From Natronorubrum bangense (GTDB lineage: Archaea > Halobacteriota > Halobacteria > Halobacteriales > Natrialbaceae), in NCBI RefSeq assembly GCF_004799645.1, contig NZ_CP031305.1, forward strand, positions 2,914,001 through 2,978,000: DNA of 64,000 nt. The letters run 5' to 3'. The translations under genes and the position numbers were made by a program. Under the pieces are notes generated by a model. It did not search any database and was not told the origin of the DNA. It saw only the letters and a list, made by a program, of their open reading frames with translations. Shown one piece after another: positions 1-8,407 of this stretch (the stretch's first letter is position 1; each line of letters opens with the position of its first letter).

Positions 1-696
1 GAGCTCCGTGAGGCGATCCAACTCGCGAGTCAACTCGAGGTCGGCGTCGTCACCTGTTTCTCGGGGCTACCCGCAGGAGGGCCCCACGACGAGGTACCGA
101 ACTGGATTACCGCACCATGGCCGCCGGAACACGCCGACGCACTCGAGTATCAATGGGAGCAAGCCGTCGACTACTGGGCCGACCTCGAGTCGTACGCTGA
201 CGACCACGACGTCGATATCGCCATCGAGATGCATCCGAACATGCTCGTCTACGAACCCCACGGAATGGCGCGGCTGCGCGAGGAGACGGGCGATCGCATC
301 GGCGCGAATTTCGATCCCTCGCATCTGTACTGGCAGGGGATCACGATCACCGACGCAATCCGGTATCTCGGCGAGCGCGGCGCGATCCACCATTTCCACG
401 CCAAGGACACCAAAATATACGAGTCACAGGCGCGTGAGAAAGGCGTTCTCGATACCACGGCCTACGACGACGAGCCAAACCGCTCGTGGCTCTTTCGATC
501 CGTGGGCTACGGCCACGGCGAATCCCACTGGAAAGACATCGTCTCGACGCTGCGGATGGTCGACTACGACGGTGCACTGAGCATTGAACACGAGGATTCA
601 CTGACCAGTTCGCGCGAAGGGTTAGAGAAAGCGATCGATCTGCTCGAGCGTGCGGTCTTCGAGACGGAGCCGGGTGCGGCCTACTGGGCCGAGTAA
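1..696 (+). CDS. Sugar phosphate isomerase/epimerase (xylose isomerase-like TIM barrel), 5'-truncated
   Basis: The reading frame is open from base 1 and the start lies outside the window; 231 residues remain. The fragment has the layout of the AP-endonuclease-2/xylose-isomerase TIM-barrel superfamily: probable metal ligands are the Glu in IAIEMHP, the Asp in NFDPSH, the His in HFHAKD and the Glu near the end in SIEHED. Such enzymes isomerise or epimerise sugars, inositols or their derivatives in the cytoplasm. The substrate cannot be told from the sequence, and the upstream neighbours that could help are missing. The family assignment is firm; any specific reaction would be a guess. Confidence 0.8.
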   Translation, partial: ELREAIQLASQLEVGVVTCFSGLPAGGPHDEVPNWITAPWPPEHADALEYQWEQAVDYWADLESYADDHDVDIAIEMHPNMLVYEPHGMARLREETGDRIGANFDPSHLYWQGITITDAIRYLGERGAIHHFHAKDTKIYESQAREKGVLDTTAYDDEPNRSWLFRSVGYGHGESHWKDIVSTLRMVDYDGALSIEHEDSLTSSREGLEKAIDLLERAVFETEPGAAYWAE

Positions 697-754
697 TCGA
701 CAGCGCAAGCGTCCCGTTGCTGATCGCGCTACTGGGAGTTCGCTGGCCGCTCGA

Positions 755-821
755 GTCGCGTTTCAGTCGGCAGTCGGCGTGTTGCGTTTCTGTCGGCGGT
801 CAGTGTGTCGCGTTTCTGTCG
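755..821. repeat. 26-bp degenerate tandem repeat, about 2.6 copies
   Basis: Units start at 755, 781 and 807 (the last partial). Each opens with GTYGCGTTTCWGTCG and differs from the others at a few positions. The array overlaps the last codons of the HalOD1 gene on the minus strand (stop at 763) and gives it a repetitive polar tail (ETRHTDRRQKRN). It looks like local slippage duplication rather than a functional site. Confidence 0.6.
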
Positions 822-1095
822 TCGATAGCTCACTCACCTCGACGTGTCCATCGGCGTGGACAACGATCTCGTATCCCGCATACTCGAGGATGACACGGGC
901 TGTCGTCTCCGAGTGAGGCGACGACGTTCGGAACAGAGCATCGAGTGCCTCCGGATCGATGACAGTGTACAGCGGCTCGTACGCTGGTGGCTCGATAGCA
1001 GTAACATCGACGCCTTCGTGAGCGGCAACTGCTTCGATAATGCGCTGGGTTGGGGCGCCCAGTTCAGCAGACGATGGTTGCTGTGGTGGTGTCAT
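763..1095 (-). CDS. HalOD1 (halobacterial output domain 1) protein
   Basis: A protein of about 110 residues carrying the HalOD1 output domain, recognised by RIIEAVAAHEGVD, then LYTVIDPEALDALF, then VILEYAGYEIVVHADGHVEV. In haloarchaea this domain occurs alone or at the end of signalling proteins; its ligand or partner is unknown. I chose the ATG at 1095 because a TATA-like element (CTTATCA, around 1122-1128) lies about 28 nt upstream, which fits a leaderless transcript; an upstream ATG at 1140 would put that element inside the gene. The C-terminal tail is built from the short tandem repeat at 755-821. Confidence 0.75.
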   Translation of the reverse strand: MTPPQQPSSAELGAPTQRIIEAVAAHEGVDVTAIEPPAYEPLYTVIDPEALDALFRTSSPHSETTARVILEYAGYEIVVHADGHVEVSELSTTETRHTDRRQKRNTPTAD

Positions 1096-1302
1096 GGCTG
1101 TCGCTACATCGGTATGTTTGATAAGGATACTGTCAGACATGCCAATATGATAAACCCGTCAGACGGAAGCCGACGAACTGGGTGACGGGGCCGAGTTTCG
1201 ACCGAAGCTCTCGTCGCCACTAACCCTCACCGCACACCCAATCGCACAGCTGTCGTGTGGTCGGTATATAAATCGTTTCAGTCGTTGCTATAGCTGACCG
1301 TC

Positions 1303-2706
1303 TCACTCCCCACGAGCCTGTTCGAACGCCGCGATAGCACGCTCTCGGCGCTCCCCGTGGTCGACGATCGGCTCCGGGTACGACGGCGCAAGGCTGGTCC
1401 GACGAGCCGACTCGAGTTCGTGCCAGTCGTGGATCGCGTCGGCCGGAACGCCCTCGAGTTCGGGAATATACTCGCGGATGTAGTCGGCGTCCGGGTCGTA
1501 CTCGCGACCCTGCTTCATCGGGTTGAATACCCGGAAATACGGCTGGGCATCGGTCCCGGTCGAGCCGGCCCACTGCCAGCCGCCGACGTCGTTTGCCGTC
1601 TCGTGGTCTGCGAGCTTCGCTCGGAACCAGTCGTACCCCTCGCGCCAGTCGATCAAGAGGTCTTTCGTCAGGAAGGAGGCGACGAGCATCCGAACGCGGT
1701 TGTGCATCCATCCCTCGGCCTGCAGTTGACGCATTCCGGCATCGACGATCGGATACCCCGTCTCACCGGCTTTCCAGGCCTCGAGTTCGTCGGGATCCTG
1801 GCGCCACGGAATGTCGTGTTCGTACCCGCTGAAGTTCTCCGTGACCGTCTCGGGATTGAACTCGAGAACGTGGGCGTAGAACTCCCGCCAGGCGAGTTGG
1901 CGCTGGAAGGCGCTGACGCTCTCACGGTCGTCGTCTGTTGCTGCCCGCGTCGCTGCCCGCACGGTCGCCTCGTACACCTCGCGAATCCCGATAGTGCCCC
2001 ACTTGAGGTGGACTGACAGCTGGGAGGTTCCGTCGACGGCTGGCTTGTCACGATCGTCGGCGTACCGGTAGATCGGACCCGAACAGAACTCGGTGACGCG
2101 CTCGCGGGCGGCCGCCTGTGTGACCGATGGTGGCGTTGAGGATGGTTCCTCAAACCCCAACGCCGAGAGCGACGGCAGTGGCTCTCCACTGATCGCTGCA
2201 AGCGCCTCCGAAGCTGGCGCATCGACCGGCTCCCGTTTCTCCCGGTCGCGCCATTTCTTCCAAAAATAGGAGAACACCGAGTAATGCTCGCCCTCGTTCG
2301 GCGTGATCGAGCCCGGTTCGTGGTGAATCGAGTCGTGAACTGACTCGCAGGTAACGCCGTCGTCCTCGAGTGCCGCCGTCACGGCCCGGTCGCGCTCGTG
2401 TGCGAGCCCGCTGTAGTCGGTCGCCCAGACGACGGTCTCGGCGTCGTACTCGGCAGCGAGTTGGGGGATCACGTCGCTTGCCTCACCACGGACGACGAGT
2501 AGGTCACTGCCGCGCTCGCGATACCACGCCCGAAGCCCCTCGAGAGCCTCGAGCAGACAGGCGACTCGGATCGGTGAAGCGTGTTCGAGAATAGTCGGAT
2601 CGAAGACGAAAACAGGAACGATCGGTTCTGTCGAGAGCGAGGCGGCACGAGCGAGGCCCCGGTTGTCGGTGCCACGGAGGTCACGACGATGCCAGTAGAG
2701 GTCCAT
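1303..2706 (-). CDS. phr: Deoxyribodipyrimidine photo-lyase (cryptochrome/photolyase family)
   Basis: 467 residues, full length for a class I photolyase. The N-terminal Rossmann-like domain (MDLYWHRRDLRGTDN to about residue 130) is the antenna-binding part. The C-terminal FAD-binding domain contains TGYPIVDAGMRQL, WMHNRVRM and the hallmark NDVGGWQWAGSTGTDAQPY, FRVFNP. The enzyme uses blue light to split cyclobutane pyrimidine dimers, a natural need for sunlit hypersaline habitats. Presence of the WQW region favours repair activity over a pure cryptochrome role. It is transcribed alone on the minus strand, upstream of an unrelated PAP2 gene. Confidence 0.93.
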   Translation of the reverse strand: MDLYWHRRDLRGTDNRGLARAASLSTEPIVPVFVFDPTILEHASPIRVACLLEALEGLRAWYRERGSDLLVVRGEASDVIPQLAAEYDAETVVWATDYSGLAHERDRAVTAALEDDGVTCESVHDSIHHEPGSITPNEGEHYSVFSYFWKKWRDREKREPVDAPASEALAAISGEPLPSLSALGFEEPSSTPPSVTQAAARERVTEFCSGPIYRYADDRDKPAVDGTSQLSVHLKWGTIGIREVYEATVRAATRAATDDDRESVSAFQRQLAWREFYAHVLEFNPETVTENFSGYEHDIPWRQDPDELEAWKAGETGYPIVDAGMRQLQAEGWMHNRVRMLVASFLTKDLLIDWREGYDWFRAKLADHETANDVGGWQWAGSTGTDAQPYFRVFNPMKQGREYDPDADYIREYIPELEGVPADAIHDWHELESARRTSLAPSYPEPIVDHGERRERAIAAFEQARGE

Positions 2707-2792
2707 GTCCGAACTGACGACTCGAGTGTCGAAAACATCGGGGTAGCGGCGAGGTGCGTCAACGAGCCAGGATCGGGTGGCTCGTCGCCGAG

Positions 2793-3665
2793 TTACTCAC
2801 CATCGGCGTTAGGCGGTCCGAACCTCGTCTCGAAAAAGCGCCGAACCGACGCGATGAGCCCCTCGACCGTGTAGTTGACGCCGATGTAGACGCTGACAAG
2901 CGCGAGAACCGTGCCAGCGACGACGTCTGAAAACCAGTGGATACCCAGATACATCGTCGACAGACTGACGCTAATCGCGAGAAATCCGGCGACAGGAAGC
3001 CACAGCGGATACTTATCTCGGGTGACCCACGCAAGGAAGAACACGGTCATCGCCAGCGAGGTGTGCAGCGATGGAAAGACGTTCGTATTCTGATTAATCT
3101 CGTTTGTTAGCGTCCGAGACTGGGGGAACGCATCGTACAATAGCCCGTCGAACAGCAGTGGATCGACGTTTCGAGGCCCAAACGCAATGAACAGCGTATA
3201 GAATATCAGTCCGATCCCGTAGTTTGCGGTAAACGAAACCACGAGCATCGACAGTTCGTCCATCTCCTTGAGTGCAAAGTACGCAATAAAGGGAAACAGG
3301 AGCAAGAACGCGTAGCCATAGATGTAGATGAAGACGAAAAACGACGTCACAGCGTCGGTCTGAAGCGACTGAAGCACGACGACGGGATCCGTCCCGAAAA
3401 GCGCCTGATCGAACTCAAACAGGTATGGCGTGATATTGTTTCGGAGGACGCGTCGCTCGAGTCGCTGGACGACGTCCTGTGTCGACCACCGTAACAGTAG
3501 GACAACCACGAGCGCGGCAAACGGCAGCAGACACGCCTCGAGACGCCAGCGAAAATCCTGGAACGCGGCGGCCACGTTGCGTGGGCCGACGATGACGAGC
3601 GTCGCAGTCACGAGCATTGTCACTACGACGAGGGCAAGCTCGAGCAGTACTTCGGCAAGTGCCAT
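2793..3665 (-). CDS. PAP2-family membrane phosphatase (inositolphosphorylceramide-synthase-like)
   Basis: 290 residues with about six hydrophobic segments. The PAP2/IPCS catalytic signature is visible as NVFPSLHTSLAM (PSxH) followed by STMYLGIHWFSDVVAG (the histidine-aspartate half of the site). Proteins of this branch dephosphorylate or exchange head groups of isoprenoid or lipid phosphates at the membrane; a polyprenyl phosphate or phospholipid is the likely substrate, but this is inference. It is read away from the next gene and has no clear operon partner. Confidence 0.8.
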   Translation of the reverse strand: MALAEVLLELALVVVTMLVTATLVIVGPRNVAAAFQDFRWRLEACLLPFAALVVVLLLRWSTQDVVQRLERRVLRNNITPYLFEFDQALFGTDPVVVLQSLQTDAVTSFFVFIYIYGYAFLLLFPFIAYFALKEMDELSMLVVSFTANYGIGLIFYTLFIAFGPRNVDPLLFDGLLYDAFPQSRTLTNEINQNTNVFPSLHTSLAMTVFFLAWVTRDKYPLWLPVAGFLAISVSLSTMYLGIHWFSDVVAGTVLALVSVYIGVNYTVEGLIASVRRFFETRFGPPNADGE

Positions 3666-3807
3666 GCGGTTCGTGTACTAACCCTACAGTCTGCGAGCCA
3701 TTAACTCTTTCAAACGGGTTGCGATCACGACCAGCCGCCTTCGCGTGAACGACCCACACGCGACGCGTCAATCGAACGCCGCCCAGTTCGTGTCTCACAA
3801 CAACGGC

Positions 3808-5559
3808 TTACTCGAGTAAGAGACCGTCCTCGTATCTGTAGCCGATATCCTCAAACAGTGACTGGACGCGGGACGTGTTGAGCTCCCCGTCGGTGCCAGG
3901 AAAGCTCAGCGGGTCGGATTCGAACCTGTCCTCGAGGTCGCTGTCGAACGCCATGGACTCACTGATTCCGACGAGCGCCGCAGGGGTCGTCGCCGTCTGT
4001 GCGAACCCTTCGAAAAACTCACGGACGGCGTGCTCGCGATCGATCAGTCGCGAGCAGAGTTGCCGGAAGTTCGGGTTTCCGAGTTCGTCCTGCCGGCTGT
4101 TGTAGCCGACCATGTAGAACGAATTAGTCGTTCCAGTGACTGTCGAGGCGGTCGCCGCTGTCCGAATATCACGAGCAGTTCCGGGCGGCAGTTCGCTTGC
4201 TGTCACGTCGGTGTCGCCATCGACGAGTGCGTCACCCATCGCGCCCGGGTTCGGTGCAATCCGAAACGTGAGTCCCTCGAACTGTGAGAAGTTCTCGAGG
4301 ACTGCCGGACGGTCCGTCGTCTCGCGGAGAACGTGTCCGTCGAACGGCTCGAGTTCGACTTCGACGTCGGTCGTAGCCTCCGAGAACGCAAACAGCCCGG
4401 AGCCCACTGGGTCCTCGTTGTTGGTCGTGAGCGCCCGTGTCTGGCGATCGGCAATGACTTCCGACCGATCTGCCCAGATATGTGCTGGAAGCACGGGAAT
4501 CGTGAGCAGCCGGCGAGCAGCCATCTGACTCGCCGCGGGAAACGACAGTTCGATCGTCCGGCTATCGATCACGTCCGTTCCCCCGAGCAGCGTCTGTCGA
4601 CCCCGATAGCGTGGTGCAGGGACGCCACCGTCGACCTCACCCATCGAGGTGTCCCCGATGAAATCGAGCGTAAACGCCACGTCCTCGGCGTCGAGTGATT
4701 CGCCGTCGTGCCACTCGACGCCCTCTCGGAGTGTGACACGGGCCTGAACGCGGCCCTCTGTCGTCCACTCGACGTCCTCGGCCAGCCACGGGACGTACTC
4801 GTCACCGATCTGTCTGACCAGCGGATCGTACACCAGCCCCAACAGCCCGCTGATTCGGTTTCGGTCGACGGTGATCGGGTTCAGTCGCTCGGTGAGGTGT
4901 TCGCCAAAGACACCCACCTCGAGTGGACCATCCCGTGGCTCGTTCTCCGAGTAAGACAGTAACTCGAGATACTCGTGGGGTCGGCGGGGTGGAGTAGGGA
5001 GCGAGAACGACTCCGTCACACCGCTAACGGCGTACGGGAACGTGACGGCGGTGTACGGTGTCGTCCGCAACAGATGCTCGATCAGGTCGACGAGCACGTC
5101 TTGGCGGTCGGATTCGTCGGCTTCCCGCTGGATCTCGAGATAGTCATCGCTCGTCACATCGGAGACGTGAAACGGGTTTTGCCATCCAGGTTCGCTGACG
5201 AACCGGGAGTGTAACAGTTCGTACAGCGCATCGTACTCATCGAGTCCAGGATGTCTCGCGACGAAGACGTCGTAGTCGCCCTCGAGGAGGATGTCACGGT
5301 ACAGTTCCGCTTTGGCAACTGGCTCGTGTGTTGCGTCGATACCGGCCGCAGCGTAGTTTTCACGGAGTTGGCTCGCGATCGTCGCAGCGAAATAATCGTC
5401 GTCCGCTGGAACAGCTTTGATCCGCAGAGAAACCTGGTCCGAGCCGGTGGTCTCCGCTTGCGACCAGAGTCGCTCCGAGCAACCAGCGAGGGCACTGGTC
5501 CCAACACCCACTGCAGCGAGCAACCCTCGACGAGTCACCGATGGAGCGACGTCAGCCAT
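3808..5559 (-). CDS. ABC transporter solute-binding lipoprotein, family 5 (peptide/nickel type)
   Basis: 583 residues. The N terminus TRRGLLAAVGVGTSALAGC combines a twin-arginine motif, a hydrophobic stretch and a lipobox, so the protein should be Tat-exported in folded form and lipid-anchored outside the cell. The body follows the SBP_bac_5 (DppA/OppA) pattern, with LNPITVDRNRISGLLGLVYDPL, WTTEGRVQARVTLREGVEWHD and DVAFTLDF typical of the family. No permease or ATPase gene lies beside it, so it is an orphan binding protein here; the substrate (peptide, sugar or metal complex) is unknown. Confidence 0.85.
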   Translation of the reverse strand: MADVAPSVTRRGLLAAVGVGTSALAGCSERLWSQAETTGSDQVSLRIKAVPADDDYFAATIASQLRENYAAAGIDATHEPVAKAELYRDILLEGDYDVFVARHPGLDEYDALYELLHSRFVSEPGWQNPFHVSDVTSDDYLEIQREADESDRQDVLVDLIEHLLRTTPYTAVTFPYAVSGVTESFSLPTPPRRPHEYLELLSYSENEPRDGPLEVGVFGEHLTERLNPITVDRNRISGLLGLVYDPLVRQIGDEYVPWLAEDVEWTTEGRVQARVTLREGVEWHDGESLDAEDVAFTLDFIGDTSMGEVDGGVPAPRYRGRQTLLGGTDVIDSRTIELSFPAASQMAARRLLTIPVLPAHIWADRSEVIADRQTRALTTNNEDPVGSGLFAFSEATTDVEVELEPFDGHVLRETTDRPAVLENFSQFEGLTFRIAPNPGAMGDALVDGDTDVTASELPPGTARDIRTAATASTVTGTTNSFYMVGYNSRQDELGNPNFRQLCSRLIDREHAVREFFEGFAQTATTPAALVGISESMAFDSDLEDRFESDPLSFPGTDGELNTSRVQSLFEDIGYRYEDGLLLE

Positions 5560-5973
5560 GTGCCCCCGGCTATGCCACCACAGCGTATAGGACTTACTCC
5601 CGAAGCGATAGCTTGGCGAGATGGTGCTTTAAGCGAGCAGGAGCGTCGATCAGAAGCGTGTTCGACTCGAGAACGTATCTTCTTGTAGCCACATGTTAGG
5701 ACAGTACAGTGTATCTCAGGTCGAACGCGTCGAGTCGTCGAATCAATCTGTTGTAAAGTCGGTGCTACCGTTGGTCCAGTGGCTCACCAGTAGCCGAGTC
5801 GGTGTCGGGCAGCAAAATCGTGGCTCGAGGAGTGGAGAGACAGTCGCCGATATCAATAAATCACCCCATTATTCAAAGTATGAATGACAGTAACGGGATG
5901 ATGTAGTATCAGTTATTGTGTTATTCGTGGTAAGAGTATAATAACGAAACATGATATACACGGCTAGCTGAAC
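5560..5973. other. Intergenic stretch without a convincing gene
   Basis: Between the divergent solute-binding protein and zinc-ribbon genes. The left half is GC-rich with no codon-like pattern; the right part (about 5850-5960) is AT-rich, with several TATA-like strings (AATAAATCAC, GTATAATAACG, GATATACAC) that probably include the promoter of the gene starting at 5974. A 64-codon open frame at 5693-5887 has no recognisable features and was not called. Confidence 0.5.
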
Positions 5974-6168
5974 ATGCAGCGCCAGCACCAACCGTCCCAA
6001 GAATCGAACCCATCACGACTGCGAACGGCACTCGCGGCAGTCCTCAGACGAGACGGCGGACAGACGGTCATCGAGGAGTGTCGGCACTGCGGGACGACAC
6101 TCGAGTCGGGCAGTTCGAACTGTCCGTCCTGTGGCTGTACGGAGATCGCCAGCTATCGGATCGAGTGA
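5974..6168 (+). CDS. Small zinc-ribbon protein
   Basis: 64 residues with two CxxC knuckles 13 residues apart (CRHCGTTLESGSSNCPSCGC), a typical single zinc ribbon. The N-terminal half is basic and glutamine/serine-rich. Such mini zinc-ribbon proteins are abundant in haloarchaea and are suspected regulators or RNA/protein-binding accessories; no specific role can be assigned. An AT-rich promoter-like region precedes the ATG. It converges on mptE (the stops are about 40 bp apart). Confidence 0.65.
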   Translation: MQRQHQPSQESNPSRLRTALAAVLRRDGGQTVIEECRHCGTTLESGSSNCPSCGCTEIASYRIE

Positions 6169-6208
6169 GCAGAAACAGGATTCGGTCGTGGAGGACACAC
6201 CAGAACTG

Positions 6209-6907
6209 TCACTCGAGCGGCAGCGCACGCGTCTCGATCGACTCTCGGCGGCCGTCCAAGAGACCAAAGCGCTCGCCACGTCGCGACTCGAGCCAGTACA
6301 GCAGCCGTTCGGCCCACGTGAGTTTTTGTGCCTTCATTGGGCCGACCGCGGGGTCGTCGAAATCCCAGCCGACGAAGACGAGCTGGGCAGCTCCGAGATG
6401 GTCCGCGAGGAACGCTGCCCGATCGCCGTCCGTGAAGCCACCGAAATTCTGGACGGACCCCCGTGGTGTAGACTGTGTCGTCGCCAACACGGCGTCGGCT
6501 GCACAGTCGGGAACGACCGTCCGGACCGCGGGAACGTTGTCGCCGTGGGCATGGACCGCGACCGGCACCCCCTGGTGGGTCAACTGCCGAACCGTATCGG
6601 GATTTTTGTCGAGATCCGTCACCATACAGTCGACGCCGATCCCGTGTTCTGCGAGCGTGTCGGCGGCCGTCGAGGCCGCAAAGACGAGGTCTGTGTCTCG
6701 AGCCCGCTCGAGAGACGACTCGTCGTCGAGTGATGGTCCGGCCCCGGCGATCGCAACGGTGGCATCTCGAACACTCGAGAGTCGATCGAGATTGAACTCG
6801 TCGGTCAGCGACGCCAGCACGTCTCTGGCTCGCTCGTCACCGGCCCGATCGTAGCCGAAGTCGTCCAGAATCGCCTCGTAGACGGGTTCCCACTCGTCGA
6901 AGTGCAT
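6209..6907 (-). CDS. mptE: 6-hydroxymethyl-7,8-dihydropterin pyrophosphokinase, MptE type
   Basis: 232 residues matching the archaeal DUF115/MptE family: TVAIAGAGPSLDD forms the nucleotide-binding start, followed by DLVFAASTAADTL, VDCMVTDLDKNPD and LVFVGWDFDDPAVG. MptE diphosphorylates 6-hydroxymethyl-7,8-dihydropterin, the activated pterin used for tetrahydrofolate or methanopterin. It lies downstream of and on the same strand as a dihydropteroate synthase gene, whose enzyme would consume the product. The 231 bp between them hold a candidate structured RNA. No good TATA box is visible within 40 nt of the ATG at 6907, so the gene may be transcribed from the promoter ahead of that RNA. Confidence 0.85.
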   Translation of the reverse strand: MHFDEWEPVYEAILDDFGYDRAGDERARDVLASLTDEFNLDRLSSVRDATVAIAGAGPSLDDESSLERARDTDLVFAASTAADTLAEHGIGVDCMVTDLDKNPDTVRQLTHQGVPVAVHAHGDNVPAVRTVVPDCAADAVLATTQSTPRGSVQNFGGFTDGDRAAFLADHLGAAQLVFVGWDFDDPAVGPMKAQKLTWAERLLYWLESRRGERFGLLDGRRESIETRALPLE

Positions 6908-6983
6908 ACTCGAAATGAGGCGTGGAGTCGTATCCGTGTTCGGGCTTGGAGTCAGTGGTGGGCCAACAGCGCGACAGCGATGT

Positions 6984-7104
6984 CTCGAGCAACCAACTCA
7001 GTGCTCGAGTTATCACTGGTCGATGTAGCACCACAATAATTCGTGTTGTGGGCCGGGGGTCGCCTCCAAAGTACCCCTACCCGGGAGGCCGCCCGGCGTC
7101 CACC
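6984..7104 (-). ncRNA. Candidate structured RNA: separate ncRNA or mptE leader
   Basis: On the minus strand three inverted repeats follow one another. The first (7097-7051) has an outer GCCGGG/CCCGGC stem, an inner GCCTCC/GGAGGC stem and a GTA-GGGG-TAC tip. The second (7051-7031) pairs CCACAA with TTGTGG. The third (7009-6984) pairs CTCGAGCA with TGCTCGAG. A BRE/TATA-like element at 7125-7138 predicts transcription starting near 7100-7104, just ahead of the first stem. Open frames through it are short and cross the stems. It could be an independent RNA or a roughly 195-nt structured 5' leader of mptE. It is not a recognisable tRNA, SRP RNA or RNase P RNA. The first stem is followed by ACA, as in H/ACA guides, but I see no kink-turn. 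Confidence 0.45.
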
Positions 7105-7124
7105 ATCACTTTTCGAATCCTCCG

Positions 7125-7138
7125 GCATAAGCTTTCTC
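7125..7138 (-). promoter_or_regulatory. BRE/TATA-like promoter ahead of the structured RNA
   Basis: Minus strand reads GAGAAAGCTTATGC, close to the haloarchaeal BRE-TATA pattern (RnAAnYTTATA). It lies immediately after the 3' end of the dihydropteroate synthase gene (stop at 7139-7141) and about 25 nt before the first base-paired segment of the candidate RNA. Confidence 0.4.
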
Positions 7139-8332
7139 TTACTCAATCATTTCTGAGAGTGCATCGGCGAGCGCGCGTCCGTCGCCGCTTTCCTCGAGAA
7201 GATGGGCTGAAACGTCCAAAATACCGGTTCTCGATCCAACGAGAAGTGCATGTTCAGTGTCCACATACTCCACGTTGGAATCGACGTCGGTGACAGCCGA
7301 CAGCAGTCGGGTTCGTGCATCCTCGTCGAGCCCGTCGATTTCGATCGCGACTGTCGACCAGTCGTCGGCAGCCGTCGGATCGATACCACGTGTCGAGAGG
7401 TGTGCACGGAGGTCACGACTCGAGTGAATGTCGAGTCGAGAAACTGAAAATGCCGCCGTAGCCGTGCTTGCGCGCTCGGTAAACGCATGTCCGATGAGTG
7501 CTGCATCACGGGTGTCGGCGACATCGTGGGTCCGAATGACGTGTGCGCCACGTTCGACAGCCATCGACGTGGCTGCGAGACTAACTGGCAGCCGTTCGTC
7601 GGTTTCGCGGCCAGCGATCTCCCCGAGGAAGTTCTTCCGGTTGATCGAGACCAGCATGGGCTGGCCAAGCGCGCGGAACTCCCGCAGTCGGCGGAACGTC
7701 TCTCGGTCGTCTTCGAGCGTCTGGGCTTCACTCCACCCCCCGAAGGCCGGGTCGACGATCGTCTTCTCGGTGATCCCGTTCTGTTTCAGTGCTTCGTAGA
7801 CCTGATCGACGTACTCGGCCTGTGCCGCCCACTCCGGCGACTTTCGTGCGGCCCAGTCGGTTTCTCCGACTGCGCCCGGGCGCTCGAGGTCCGGTGGACT
7901 CGCCATCTTCGCGACAGCGACGTTGTGTTCTGCGCAGACGGCTGGCATCTCCGGATCGGCGAAGCCGGCGATATCGTTGACCATGTCGAATCCCTGTAAA
8001 AGCGCCTCCTCGGCCACCGTCGCATAGCGTGTCTCGATCGAGAAAATCGCATCGCCGGAGACGCGGTCGATCGTCTCGAGTGCGATATGAAGCCGCTCGA
8101 GTTCTTCTTCGGCGGAGAGCACATCAAAGCGTTTGTTCGCCGACTCGAGGCCGATGTCGACGATGTCGGCACCCTCGTCGATCAGTTCTTCGTCGACGTA
8201 CTGGGCCGCTTCCCCGGGGTCGTCGTATACGCTTGGATCGTAGGGCGACTCCTCGCTAATATTCAACACACCCATGATCCGAGGCGGGTACTCGTCGCCG
8301 ATTCCCAATCCCGCCGCGTCGACACTGTTCAT
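7139..8332 (-). CDS. folP: Dihydropteroate synthase, divergent haloarchaeal form with C-terminal extension
   Basis: 397 residues. Residues 18-290 follow the dihydropteroate synthase barrel: IMGVLNISEESPYD at the position of the usual NVTPDSF loop, GADIVDIGLESANKRFD where GGESTRPG is normal, DPAFGGW, then SINRKNFLGEI (the SRK motif) and VIRTHDV near the end. The enzyme joins the pterin diphosphate made by MptE to p-aminobenzoate. The pterin and pABA loops are clearly altered, so the aryl substrate might differ. Residues about 297-397 form an extra acidic domain I do not recognise. The mptE gene on the same strand supports the assignment. Confidence 0.75.
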   Translation of the reverse strand: MNSVDAAGLGIGDEYPPRIMGVLNISEESPYDPSVYDDPGEAAQYVDEELIDEGADIVDIGLESANKRFDVLSAEEELERLHIALETIDRVSGDAIFSIETRYATVAEEALLQGFDMVNDIAGFADPEMPAVCAEHNVAVAKMASPPDLERPGAVGETDWAARKSPEWAAQAEYVDQVYEALKQNGITEKTIVDPAFGGWSEAQTLEDDRETFRRLREFRALGQPMLVSINRKNFLGEIAGRETDERLPVSLAATSMAVERGAHVIRTHDVADTRDAALIGHAFTERASTATAAFSVSRLDIHSSRDLRAHLSTRGIDPTAADDWSTVAIEIDGLDEDARTRLLSAVTDVDSNVEYVDTEHALLVGSRTGILDVSAHLLEESGDGRALADALSEMIE

Positions 8333-8407
8333 ACGCTGTCTGTGGAGAGCAGCCTGAAATGTACCGCGGTTGCGGAGAACTGGGCGGGCGTTCGCAGGGC
8401 GATCACA

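Noticed and set aside
7031-7104. tRNA, SRP RNA or H/ACA guide RNA at the structured locus
   Set aside because: No T-arm consensus, no SRP helix 8 motif, no visible kink-turn, and no obvious complementarity to helix 69 or the 2580 region of 23S rRNA that I could recognise by eye.
6952-7146. 64-codon minus-strand frame over the candidate RNA
   Set aside because: The frame starts before the predicted transcription start and the strongest signals are base-paired stems; the translation has no family features. A small protein cannot be fully excluded.
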